Part shown: piece by piece, positions 32,520 through 44,631 of the stretch
Layout of the letters: each line of letters begins with the position of its first letter
Position numbering within the stretch: the first letter of the stretch is position 1
Origin: Pyricularia pennisetigena
Taxonomy: Eukaryota > Ascomycota > Sordariomycetes > Magnaporthales > Pyriculariaceae
NCBI RefSeq assembly: GCF_004337985.1
Contig: NC_043744.1
Coordinates: 5,903,189 to 5,967,188 of the forward strand
Direction: 5' to 3'
DNA: 64,000 nucleotides
Made by a program: the position numbers and the translations under genes
The notes under the pieces: model-generated
Database searches by the model: none
Seen by the model: only the letters and a program-made list of their open reading frames with translations
Told to the model about the DNA's origin: nothing

Positions 32520-34207
32520 TCACAACCTATTAAATCCAATTCCCCCGCACCTATGAATGCACTATTTGAATTGATAATGAGTTTTAAAATTGATGATTTT
32601 AAATTATCAACTCCTAACCTGCATATAAATTCGAAATCCCGGTTATTTTAAAAGCGGTTTTAAACTTTCGATTCCGGGTAATTTTGCAAAGGTAATAACC
32701 AATACAAAATAGTGAAAATTGAATTCATCAATTATGCCAAAATAATACTTTTAATCATTTTATAAAAGAACTAATGGCTTTACTTTTCAAAGTTAATCAC
32801 GTATTCATTCATGTAAGGCATTCCAAAACCCCCCCACGGGGGCCCGTGTCAGCCCAAATCGGTGGGGCGTGCGACCCGTGGGTGGGTTGAATTTTTTGTG
32901 GGGGGGCCCGGCCCGGCCCAAAACTGAACGCGGGTTTTCTTGGCAACCCGCGGGCCCCCGTGAAAAACCCGTAAAAATGAAAATTTGTTAAATTTTATTT
33001 AATAATTTTATCAATTAAATTAAAAAAAATTTGAAAAAATTATAATTGGAATAAAAAATATAAAATATATTTGTTAAATCTTATTTTATAATTAAAAAAA
33101 TTGTTTTTGTTATTTTTTATTTTTTTGTAAATATTTATTATAGAATAGAACCCGCGGGTTACCCAATTCGGGCTGAGCTCACCAGCCCGCGGGCCCCCAT
33201 TAGCCCGCCAAGAAAACCCGTGGGTTATTACGGGCCCCCGCCAAGAGCCCATGGGCTGGTGGGCCGGGCTGGGCTAAACCTGTTTTCGTGTTTTGGAATG
33301 CCTTACATTCATGCATTATTCGAATTGATAATGAATTGAAAAGTGGATAATTTTAAATTACCAACTTTTGCATTCATTATCAATTCGAGATCCAAATTAT
33401 TTCAAAAGCGGTTGTGAACTCTCGATTCCGGATAATTCTGTAAAACTAATTGCCAATTCAGAATGATGGAAATCCCATTTATTAAATTCTCCAAGATAAT
33501 GCTATTAACTATCTTATATAAAAGCTAATAATATTATTACAGGTAGTTCAGTGTGTAGTTACTTAACATTACAACCTATTTAACCCTCCTTACCCCGTAT
33601 TTAAAAATGCAATATTCGAATTAATATCGAATTTAAAAGTTGATAATTTTAAATTATCAACTTTCAAACTGCATATGAATTCGAAAGCCACATTATTTCA
33701 AATACGCCTTCAAAATCTTGACTCTGGATAATTTCGCAATAGCAATTACAATGTCAAAATAGTGAAAATTCCATTTATTAATTATTCCAAAATAATACTT
33801 TTGATCATTTTCAAGAATGAAAAATTATTTTAGTATAGGTTCTATATTGGTCATTTACTTTAAATTATTACTTAAACTCTCCATTTCACCCCATTTTTAT
33901 AAGTGCAATACTCGACTTGATAATGACCTTAAAAGTTGATAATTTTAAATTATCAACTTTGAAACTTCATATAAATCCGCGATTTGAATTGTTTTCAAAG
34001 CGGTTTTAAAATTTCGATTCCGGATAATTTTGCAAAAATAATTACCAATCTGAATTAATGAAAATTCCAATTATTACGTATTCCAAAATAATATCTTTAA
34101 TCATTTTATATCAAAACAAATCATATTAGTATGGGTAATATAATGCGTAATTATTCAAAATTACAATTTATTTAATTCAATTTACCGTGTATCTATAAAT
34201 GCAATAT
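32520..34207. repeat. Tandem satellite, ~300-bp monomer
   Basis: Landmarks recur every ~298 bases: GATAATTTTAAATTATCAAC-like at about 33342, 33641 and 33939 (and 32597 before the MITE insertion), each followed by TTTCGATTCCGGATAATT and CCAAAATAATACTTTTAATC. Four diverged monomers plus a partial one are visible. Each contains the near-palindrome GTTGATAATTT/AAATTATCAAC. The array is interrupted by the MITE at 32814 and ends at an LTR-like fragment near 34208. Confidence 0.75.
32814..33305. mobile_element. 492-bp MITE with 8-bp target duplication
   Basis: The terminal inverted repeats are TAAGGCATTCCAAAAC, perfect over 16 bases at both ends. The flanking direct repeat CATTCATG is exact (32806-32813 and 33306-33313). 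GC-rich arms with runs such as CCCGCGGGCCCCC, mutually inverted, enclose an AT-rich centre, so the element can fold into a long hairpin. No coding capacity. Duplication size suggests hAT mobilisation. It inserted into a satellite monomer. Confidence 0.88.
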
Positions 34208-34830
34208 TTGCGAAAAGGTTGCGACATAAAATAAATTTGATTTTTAACGCGCGGAAAAGTGGATTACTTATAAGGTTAATAAAGCTTTGAGATGGTAAAT
34301 AACCGTGTGCTAGCGGGTAATAAAAAAAATGTATAACTATTCCACAATCGATTCGTTAGTTTTTTAAATCGATCAAGGTTATAAAAGTAATGAATCTAAA
34401 ATTAAATTATAAATTACTTATTCGAATCCGGGGGTCCATATTATTGATCCGGATGTCCGGAATATGTGGTCACCTTACGTGGCCTTATAGTACAACTAAC
34501 CTGCCGGCCTATTAAACCTAACGGCCCACTGACCCTGACGGCCTATTATGTTTATACATTCACAGGAAATCTGCGACCACAACGGGATTCAAACTTACGC
34601 AATTTAACAGCGTATATATAGTATATATTATAATACGTACATTATACCAATGAGCCTAATTATATATAACGTATTTAATTTGTTGTTCAAACTTTAAACA
34701 AAAACGTAATATACAAGTCTTTGTGTATATAAACGCGTATACGTTTTATTTATTATTTAATTATTTATTCGATGCAGGGTAACGGATAAAATCAGCTTTT
34801 ACAACCCGCTATAAAATGCAGGTTAGTTAG
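34208..34830 (-). mobile_element. Diverged solo LTR, family beta (approximate ends)
   Basis: It shares a collinear series of landmarks with 35480-36141: GCTAGCGGGTAATA, ATCGATTCGTT, GGATGTCCGGAAT, CCTAACGGCCCA, TCTGCGACCACAACGGGAT and AAACGCGTATACGTTTTATT. It is the most decayed of three copies. Both ends are estimated and no target duplication is visible. Confidence 0.55.
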
Positions 34831-35003
34831 AATCGACGCATATTAAAACCTCCTTTTCTCCATTTTTGGTTACCCGGCCAATATATGGCCCAATTTTTAA
34901 CCTCCGGCCACGCGTTTAATTTAAATACAGAAATATAATTGAAAATACGTATGGGTCAATCAGAATCTAGTATTTTCTCAGACTTGTATCAATTTTTGGT
35001 ATA

Positions 35004-35306
35004 TCACCCGTTGTTATCGATAATAGCCTGTAACCTGCGGCTTATACTGTTTATAAACCGCCAAAAAACCTCCTTATTTAAATTTTCCCAAGTTTCTATA
35101 ATTGCACGTATTAGGGCCCTTTTTAACGCTAAATTCTTAGGTATTACCTCAAATTTAAAGTACCGCTTATACATTTTCTTTTCAAAAAACTTCCATAAAT
35201 TCTCTATAAAATTCAAATTAGGGTTATAAACCGGCCAAAAATGAACTCGATACCGTATAGGTTTGGCCTTAAATTGATAGTTTTTTGGTAACAGGCGTTT
35301 TCCCAA
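35004..35306 (-). pseudogene. DDE transposase fragment (Tc1/mariner-like), C-terminal
   Basis: The minus-strand frame reads HFWPVYNPNLNFIENLWKFFEKKMYKRYF, the SPDLNPIENLW-type block that ends Tc1/mariner-like (DDE_3) transposases and carries the last catalytic acidic residue (Glu in IENLW). Only about 100 codons survive. The rest upstream is lost or unreadable, and the fragment ends at the LTR at 35480. It is a different family from the Fot1/pogo copy. Confidence 0.7.
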
Positions 35307-35479
35307 TATTATATGTAAATCAACTAATATCCCCTAATAAAATAGGGGTATAATATATATTTTTCCAACACATAAGTACTTGATACGTTCACCGTCAGCA
35401 CGTTATATAGTCGATTCGTCGTTAAAAAAACCATTATTTCCATTGACGTAGCGGTTAATTAATCCACTGACGGGTAAAC

Positions 35480-36141
35480 TATGAGGAGGTTACGAGATAG
35501 AATAAGCTTAATCTTAAACGCGGGGAAACGTGGATCACGTATAAGGCTGATGGAACGTTAAAATGGCAGATAACGGTCTGCTAGCGGGTAATAGAGATAA
35601 TATATTGTTGTTGTACAATCGATTCGTTGAATCGTTGAATCGATAAAGGTTATAAAGGTGATAAATCTGAAGCTAAATTGTGAATTACGCGTTCGAATCC
35701 GTAAGTGCAAATCTTTGATACGGATGTCCGGAATGCGGGGTTACGTTATATACTTTGGCCTTATTTATGTGATTAACCTGCCGACCTATTAAACCTAACG
35801 GCCCATTGAGCCTAACGGCCTATTGTGTTTATGCATGCACAGAAAATCTGCGACCACAACGGGATCCGAACCCACGCATTTCAAGAACGTATATATAATA
35901 TAGATTATGGTACGTGCATTATTTTATTAAGCCAGATTCAAAATGACGTCTTTGTTTTGTTGTTCAAACTATAAACAAAAACGTGATATATAAAGCTTTG
36001 TGTGTATAAACGCGTATACGTTTTATTTGTTATTTAGTTATTTATTCGATACAGGGTGACTAATAGAATTAGCCCGTGCTAACCGTTACAAGATAATGTA
36101 TGGTAGCTAATATAATTAACCCTGGGCTAGCCATGTTCACA
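35480..36141 (-). mobile_element. 3' LTR, family beta, of a truncated Copia element
   Basis: Read on the minus strand it begins TGTGAACATGGCTAG and ends CTCCTCATA (CACA mutated). A polypurine tract (ACGGGGGTA) lies directly before it on that strand, and Copia RNase H coding sequence follows within 150 bases in the right order and orientation. Length 662 bp. A tRNA-like segment lies inside (about 35820-35920), as in the copy at 44632. Confidence 0.78.
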
Positions 36142-36294
36142 TACCCCCGTAATTTATTTATTATATAAGTTAAAAAAGAAATTAGCGAGTGGATACGTTT
36201 TATTTTATTTATTTTTATGATTATCTTCTGCATCGTTATTGACATTTGCATAGGATAGTAGATCCTTATGCAAAGGTCCGGATACTGATTTCGT

Positions 36295-36780
36295 TCAAAA
36301 ATCAGCTATTTTTAATTTAGTTGGTGTATGTCTCAACTCAATTAAATTATTATTTAAAGTTTCACGGTTAAAATGGTATATTATATCGATATGCTTGGAT
36401 CTTTTATTAAACTCCGGGTTTTCCGCGGACTTTATGGTAGACGTATTATTAACTAACATTAAAGGGGTTTTAGTGTTAAAACCCAATTTTAAATTATTGT
36501 TTATATAATTTTTGATATTATTTAAATATATGACTTTTTTAACGGCGTCCCCTGAAGCCATATATTCAGCTTCAGTCGGCGATAAAACTACCGTTTTCTA
36601 AGGTTGAGAAGTCCAACTTATTATATTATTATCGTTAATTATGTTATAATTGTTCGACAGGCTAGATTTATATCCAGTAGTGGAACGTTTATAATTGAGG
36701 TCGTTAGCCCAATCAGAGTCTATATATCCCTTAATAAATAATATATTATCCTTATTTTTCTGGCTTCTATCCTGTAGGTT
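36295..36780 (-). pseudogene. Copia RNase H fragment
   Basis: The minus strand reads GYIDSDWANDLNYKRSTTGY, IISWTSQP, a stop, LSPTEAEYMASGDAVKKVI and later KHIDIIYHFNRETL, the standard Copia RNase H series (D-S-D-W, S-x-x-E-A-E-Y, K-H-I-D-x-x-Y-H-F). The single stop between SWTSQP and KTVVLSPTEAEY replaces a Gln/Lys position. Upstream of GYIDSD the coding sequence dissolves into the 9-bp minisatellite. Reverse transcriptase and integrase of this copy are absent. Confidence 0.88.
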
Positions 36781-36781
36781 A

Positions 36782-38347
36782 TTTATATTATTTATACTAT
36801 TTATATTATTTATATTATTTACATTATTTACATTATTTACATTATTTACATTATTTACATTATTTACATTATTTACATTATTTACATTATTTACATTATT
36901 TACATTATTTACATTATTTACATTATTTACATTATTTACATTATTTACATTATTTACATTATTTACATTATTTACATTATTTACATTATTTACATTATTT
37001 ACATTATTTACATTATTTACATTATTTACATTATTTACATTATTTACATTATTTACATTATTTACATTATTTACATTATTTACATTATTTACATTATTTA
37101 CATTATTTACATTATTTACATTATTTACATTATTTACATTATTTACATTATTTACATTATTTACATTATTTACATTATTTACATTATTTACATTATTTAC
37201 ATTATTTACATTATTTACATTATTTACATTATTTACATTATTTACATTATTTACATTATTTACATTATTTACATTATTTACATTATTTACATTATTTACA
37301 TTATTTACATTATTTACATTATTTACATTATTTACATTATTTACATTATTTACATTATTTACATTATTTACATTATTTACATTATTTACATTATTTACAT
37401 TATTTACATTATTTACATTATTTACATTATTTACATTATTTACATTATTTACATTATTTACATTATTTACATTATTTACATTATTTACATTATTTACATT
37501 ATTTACATTATTTACATTATTTACATTATTTACATTATTTACATTATTTACATTATTTACATTATTTACATTATTTACATTATTTACATTATTTACATTA
37601 TTTACATTATTTACATTATTTACATTATTTACATTATTTACATTATTTACATTATTTACATTATTTACATTATTTACATTATTTACATTATTTACATTAT
37701 TTACATTATTTACATTATTTACATTATTTACATTATTTACATTATTTACATTATTTACATTATTTACATTATTTACATTATTTACATTATTTACATTATT
37801 TACATTATTTACATTATTTACATTATTTACATTATTTACATTATTTACATTATTTACATTATTTACATTATTTACATTATTTACATTATTTACATTATTT
37901 ACATTATTTACATTATTTACATTATTTACATTATTTACATTATTTACATTATTTACATTATTTACATTATTTACATTATTTACATTATTTACATTATTTA
38001 CATTATTTACATTATTTACATTATTTACATTATTTACATTATTTACATTATTTACATTATTTACATTATTTACATTATTTACATTATTTACATTATTTAC
38101 ATTATTTACATTATTTACATTATTTACATTATTTACATTATTTACATTATTTACATTATTTACATTATTTACATTATTTACATTATTTACATTATTTACA
38201 TTATTTACATTATTTACATTATTTACATTATTTACATTATTTACATTATTTACATTATTTACATTATTTACATTATTTACATTATTTACATTATTTACAT
38301 TATTTACATTATTTACATTATTTACATTATTTACATTATTCATACTA
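36782..38347. repeat. 9-bp minisatellite, 169 uninterrupted TTTACATTA units plus degenerate edge units
   Basis: From 36818 to 38338 the sequence is 169 perfect tandem copies of TTTACATTA (1521 bp). Four edge units (36782-36817) are TTTATATTA or TTTATACTA, and the right edge unit is TTCATACTA. The unit length is a multiple of three with no stop on either strand, so it creates spurious ORFs of Phe-Thr-Leu (plus) and Asn-Asn-Val (minus). The array interrupts the Copia RNase H coding region. The CpA in each inner unit is a RIP target, yet all are intact. Confidence 0.97.
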
Positions 38348-38378
38348 ATTATATACCTTACATTTTTCATATTATTTA

Positions 38379-38713
38379 TGCTAACTATATGCGTTATTTA
38401 GCATGTAATGGGTCCACCTTTATTTGTATATAAGCCACAATAGATAGTGCCGAAATGGGGCTGTTGGGGCTGTCGGATTTTCCGCTATATGTATTGCAGG
38501 AGTTGCGATTTAAAGTTAGCGAATGGGGTTTCACCCTATACCGGGTTTAACACCCACCCTGCATTTCCAAGTTAATTACCCTGTACCGGGTTATAATTTT
38601 TAACAAATTAGCAAATTAATACGAACCTAGAAATGGTTTATATGAAAATACGGGTGTTTTTTTAACAACGTATATAAAATAATTTTTCGGAAAATCGTGT
38701 GCGGCACCGGAAC
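38379..38713 (+). mobile_element. LTR fragment, family alpha, cut at the ambiguous base
   Basis: It begins TGCTAACTATATGCG (family start TGTTAATTATATGCG) and stops at CGGCACCGGAAC directly before the N, losing about 230 bases of the 566-bp LTR. From about 38387 onward it is identical to the reverse complement of 38979-39309. Confidence 0.85.
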
Positions 38714-38714
38714 N
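38714..38714. other. Ambiguous base (N), likely assembly join
   Basis: The only N in the window. It lies exactly where an LTR copy breaks off and unrelated orientation begins. Confidence 0.95.
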
Positions 38715-41700
38715 AATTAGCGAATTGCAATTATAATTCAACCTACCCTATGATTAAGAATATGGGTTACTAACAGGGGTTTAAGCATTAACCTAAGTGC
38801 GGCGTGGTGCTAATTGCGTTATAAAAACCTGTAATTACAGGGCTCAAATACACTAAATTATTCACTAAAATGGTTCATTAATTTCGGCATTAATAGATTT
38901 AATTTATGGGTGGGAGAAACTTTGCTTTATTTCCTTTATATATTTTCCGACATCGAAATGGTGGTCCGCACGCCAAAAAACGTTCCGGTGCCGCACACGA
39001 TTTTCCGAAAAATTATTTTATATACGTTGTTAAAAAAACACCCGTATTTTCATATAAACCATTTCTAGGTTCGTATTAATTTGCTAATTTGTTAAAAATT
39101 ATAACCCGGTACAGGGTAATTAACTTGGAAATGCAGGGTGGGTGTTAAACCCGGTATAGGGTGAAACCCCATTCGCTAACTTTAAATCGCAACTCCTGCA
39201 ATACATATAGCGGAAAATCCGACAGCCCCAACAGCCCCATTTCGGCACTATCTATTGTGGCTTATATACAAATAAAGGTGGACCCATTACATGCTAAATA
39301 ACGCATATAATTAATACCCCCTTTTTTGCTACTATTTATATAAAATCGGAAAAAAAAGTATATAAAAAAAATAAAACCCTAAAAAACAAAATCCCTTTCG
39401 TGTCCCAGCCCGATTCGAACTCCTAATATGAACCCCCTGAATAATTAAACCTTTTATACCGACTTTCAACCCCCGAAATGGACGAACGCCCGAATTGGAA
39501 AAAAACCCAAAACTAGAATAACCCCCGGATTCATACCCCCGATTTGCATAATATTAACCTACCAAATTAATTATTAGACCAGGTAACTAACCTGGCTGTT
39601 CCTTGGTGGTAATCTAAACTAAACGTACCATATAAGGTATTTCGAATGCGTAAATCGCCCAAAACACGAGCTTTTTCCATTTTGATTCAGTTTTTGGTAT
39701 AAAGTCGGTATAAATTATTTAGTTATTAACCTGTGCAGGGTGGTTTCGGGTATTACGGACGGTGTTGGGCCAACAAAAATCCAATTTAGCGAACGAGGGG
39801 AATATAATGGGTAATTACCTAACGAATTAATTAAATGATACCTTAAAATTTAATAAATAAACACTAAATCTTTAGGGGTTAAAACCTTATGAATTTTCAA
39901 AAAACTTTGTAAACTGGAAGCGTTAGGGGCTTTATTAGGCCATTAGCAGGCATTTGCTTGGATTCCAGGTATTTTAAGGTTATTAATCCTTTTATGATTA
40001 ATTCCCGTACGTAATAAAATTTTAACAACGTATATTTAGTACGTTGGTGGTGCGTAAAATTATATACGTTAGTTATAAAACCTGTTTTACTTCCAAATAT
40101 TGCAATAAGGCCTTTTATAAATAATCCAATTTATATAAACAAACTTTTAAACCATTATATTTTACGCAGGGCTTCCATTAAAGCATCGGTTTCGGGTTTT
40201 GGAATGCTTAAAGCTATAGTATTAACCTTTTTGGGTTTCCACGTTATAGGGCCCCCAAATAAGGTATACAAATATCCGTAAATGGATTTTGAATTTTCCT
40301 TAGCCCCGGCAAAATTGTTACTACCAAAACCCAGTAATTTTAGGCCTTTAAAACCCCCTATTAATAAATTGGGTGGTAATTCGGTTCTAAATACTTTATT
40401 TCCTTAACAAATAAATAAGGATTTAATACCCGCTAAATAACGTAATAGGCTTTTAGCTGCCGTTAAATGGATTATAATGGTTTTTAGTAAAAAACGTGAG
40501 AGTTATTAAACCGTAAAACCGATATCCGGGCGCGTTAATAGCATTAAATATATAAGGGTGCCGATAATTCGTTATAGTAATTTAATTTCCAGCGTATTTA
40601 CGGGTTAACCCCCGCTATATTTTAGCACACCCGGCTATAAAGGAATAAATATAGGTTTTCAATTAATTAATCCGAGCGTTGCTAATATTTCCTTTATATA
40701 TTAATTTTAATGGAGCTAAAATAGGCGTTTAAGTTTATCCTTTATAATTTAAACGTTTAAAAAATAGGTTGCAGGGCCCCTGTTTTCCAACGCGTATACT
40801 TTATTAAAACGGGCTTTTAAATCTTGAATAAATTGCAATTTAGGACCTAATAGCATGCAATCGTTTACGAAAATAACGATAAAATGTTTGGATTTAACGT
40901 TATAAAAAACAACGGGATTAGAGATTAATAACTTAAAACCTTTTTTAAAAAGTAAAGTTTTAAATTTGTTTTGCCATTTTTTGGAACCTGTTTCAAACCA
41001 TATAGCGGCTTTTCCAACCGTATAATTTGCGATTTTTTCGGGTTATAACCCATTTCCACTAAAGTTTTAGCGGTGGCAGGGTTACAATTTTTTGCCTATT
41101 CGTTAAAACCGTTCGGAATTCGCAAATATATATTTTCGTCGGTAGAATCACTATTTAAAAACGCACCGATAAAATCGATTTGTTTTATTTCCCAATTTTG
41201 TGCATTAGCTATAATCAATAATAAACGCCAGGTAAATAGTATATTAATATTAGTAAAGATTTCGATATAATTTAGGTTTTCGACCTGTAAAAAACCCTTA
41301 ACAACAGTTTAAGCTTTATATTTTATAGGTTTATTATTTTTATCCTTTTTTAATTTAAATACCGGCCGGGTAAAAACGAATTTACGGTTTGTAGGCATTT
41401 TAATTTTTGGGATAAAACGGAAGGTTTTTGCAATAACGATTTGGTCGAATTTAAACGTTAAAACAATTAACTATTTAGTATTTTTCAGGCTATTCAAAAC
41501 CTGTTGGTAACTATTTGGTTTACCATTTTTAGTGGGCTTTTTTATTTTTTTTTGGTTTAAAGACAAAGATAATGCACGTAATTTATATTTATTAGATTTG
41601 GGTTTTCGAACTGCGAATTTAATTCCATATTTTGTGTTTTAGGTGTTAAAAATACCGGAATTTCCGTTATTTTAAATACTGGATTAGGTACCGTTACCGT

Positions 41701-43585
41701 TATAGGTTTTAGGGGGCGAACGGTAGGTTATACAGGCCTGGCGGGCACTGTATTTTCAGGGTTTAAATACCTTGTAATGGGTGGTAATTGCCTTGCAACC
41801 GGTGGTAAATACCCTATATTTTTAAGGTTTTTTAAAAAATAATTATCCGTTGGAACGCTGTTAATTTCGTTTTCAGGTTGAAAATTAAAATCCCCTTTTA
41901 CATTTGTATTTTCCCCTTGTAAAATTTGTAGCGTTTGCCCTGGAATAACCAAATCTTTAGCGGTTATACCGTTTATAATTTTTACGGTAAAGGTTTTGTA
42001 TACGGCCCGTTTAACGGGTGCGTAACCCAACGCTGTAAAATTTAATGAATGGGTTAAAGATTTCACCATTTCGGTGCGGGGAGCTAATTTATTAAATTTT
42101 TGGCGTTTTTCCAGCGGTAGAATAGCTTGGTATACAGTACCAATAACCCGATAATGCCCTAAACTGGGTTAATACGGTGATCCAGGCTGGAATTCGGAAT
42201 AAAATTCCTCGTAAGGTGTTAAATCCTTATTAGTTACCGCTGTACGGTTAATTAAATCAATTACGGCAGGTAGTAAATAATGTTATAAATATAATGGTAA
42301 ACCCGCCGTTATAATAGTAAACCTAAATTTATTTAAAATAACCTCAACGGACCGTTTCGTTAATCCGTTTTGGCAGTGGTTATAGGGATTCGAAATGCTA
42401 AAATTAACGTTTTTATTTATAAACCAATTTTGAAAATTTATGTTAACCTCGTGCCCCCCATCGAAGTGAAAGTTTAAGGGGTAGCGCCCGTACGTAGCCT
42501 TTCAAGCCCTAAAAAAGCTTTTACTAACCACTAAAACCGTAAATCCGGTTTTAATTTTTAATGGGATAAACCACCGAAAACGTGATTTTCGGTCCATTAA
42601 TAACAAAAATACGGGTTTTTTATTGTAAAAACTAAATTTAAAAATCATGATAATACCTTTCATAAAATCGAAAATATTAGGGGGTGTAGGGAGTGTGACC
42701 TTATTTGTACGCCTAATAAAAATAATTTTAATATAAACAATATAGGTAATTGCCCTAACTTTGTCGAAATTAGGTAGACTTTTTGTAATTTTAGCGGTTT
42801 TTTTTGGCAATAATAACCCTATATGCCCCAAACGCCTGTGCCATAACAGGTTTTTTGGGCCTGGATTTCGTTACAATTACCTGTAATTCCGTTTTTTTCA
42901 GGGGTTAACCAACCGTCCGTAATCCGTTTTAGGTTTAAAGGGAGGTAATTTACAGGGGCTTGCTTTAAATCCAATAATAAAGGAGGTTTTAATAACGGAT
43001 TTTTTGTATGGGAAACCCCCTTTTTTTCGGAAATAGTCCCTTTTATATTAGGTTATATAAAAGGGTTATTTAGCGGTGTGCCGGGCCTACGGGGCCCAAT
43101 TTCACGTGGACTTTCAGGGTTTTTACCGCTAAATTTCTACGTTATAGGTAAATTTACGGTTATTTCCGTATTTTGTTCGGGATTTAGCTTTTGCGTTACC
43201 GTATTTTTTGCGGGTTCCGTATCGGTGTAAATTTTATAGTCCCCTTTAGGGTTTATATTATTTAGTTTTACTTCCAACGGGGTTGCGTAGCCCTTTGTAA
43301 CCCCCTGCAAGGTTATGCTAAAAGCGGTGCTATATTCACCTATTATACAGGCGTAATTTGAAACTTTTAGTATATTTCGAATAAAAATAACCCACCTTTT
43401 AACCTTTAAGTAAACCGAATGTTTAGCGGTATTTAAACGTCCCTACGTTTTGCGATCCTTATCGTACAGGGTATTTTCTAATAATACGCCCCCTGTATTA
43501 TAATATATAAGGCTATTAACGATATTTATTCCAAACGAGGGGATATATAAAACGTTATTTAACGTAACCTTTTTAAATTCGTTAG

Positions 43586-43993
43586 TTATTTGGCCGTAAC
43601 GGATTTATATTTTTTCATAATACCGGTGCCTACAGGCCTAATAGGGCCACCTCCTGTACCGATTTTGACTGTAAAATCGGGGGTATAATCGGTAAAAAAT
43701 TGCTTATTTGCAAAAATATGGTACGTATTACCTGTATCATACAGGATAAGGTAACCTAGTTTCCATGCTTTAAAGGTCCCTTTTACGCCGCGTCCAGGTT
43801 TCGTTCTAACTTTAAAATTAGCTGTTACAATTTGTGTTTTTAACGTTTTACCGGTATCGGTTTCCGAATCCGAATCCGAACGTAATTTTATAATTCCGCT
43901 AATAGCGGAATTAACCTCCTGTTCCAGGGCGTTATATGCTGCGCCTTCGTTAACGTTATTTGGAATCGAGCCCATAAATAATTCGAAATCCAT
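43586..43993 (-). pseudogene. Copia A gag/protease ORF remnant
   Basis: A 135-codon open stretch. It contains the acidic SDSDSETDTGK region of gag and LYDTGNTYHIFANKQFFTDY, where D-T-G is the aspartic protease site. It matches 48599-48990 of copy B. Confidence 0.75.
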
Positions 43994-44631
43994 GGAAATT
44001 ATGGACGTTCCAACGGTTAATTCGCTGGAGGAGGATTTAGTATTTTTTGTAAAAGCAGAATCCGAATTAGAGTTTTTATTACCCTTTTTTCGTGATTTGA
44101 AAGTGGTTTCCTGCCTATTATTTTCCTTTTTAACGCTCTTTTTAGCGTTTTATACCCGATTTTCTCCTTTTAAACCTATAATTAGCAGTTTTAGCCGTTG
44201 TTAAACCTAAAATCGAATTTTCGGATATAAGGTCCGCCATAAGGTATCGCAAATTTAATTTTTCCGAATTTTGGCTTATAATTTGCAGGGCCCGTTGGGT
44301 ACTGCGTTGGCGCTCAGTTTAAATAGGGAATGTCCCCTTCAGGGCCCGTAAATATTAATTTCGGCCATTTACGGGTTTAATTTGCACGTTGGTATTCGCC
44401 AATTCAATTACCAATAAATTAAAACGGTTGTTAAATGCAGATCTAAATCTTTGAAATTTCGAAAAATTTAAAGCATAGAATTCCCGATATAGTTAATCTC
44501 AATTAATTTCGGGTCTCACGGAATAGCTATTTTCCAGGGCTTTATAAGCCGTTACGGGGTTGGAATACTATGTAATGGATTTTAAAATTTCCTTAGTTAA
44601 ATTGTTTTTTATCAATAATAATAGGATTAAT

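Noticed and set aside
36818..38338. CRISPR-like array
   Set aside because: Units are 9 bp with no spacers, in a eukaryotic transposon; it is a minisatellite.
36598..38401. Two overlapping ORFs of 590 and 568 codons (Asn-Asn-Val and Phe-Thr-Leu repeats)
   Set aside because: They are products of the stop-free 9-bp minisatellite on both strands. Only the end of the minus ORF is real Copia RNase H relic.
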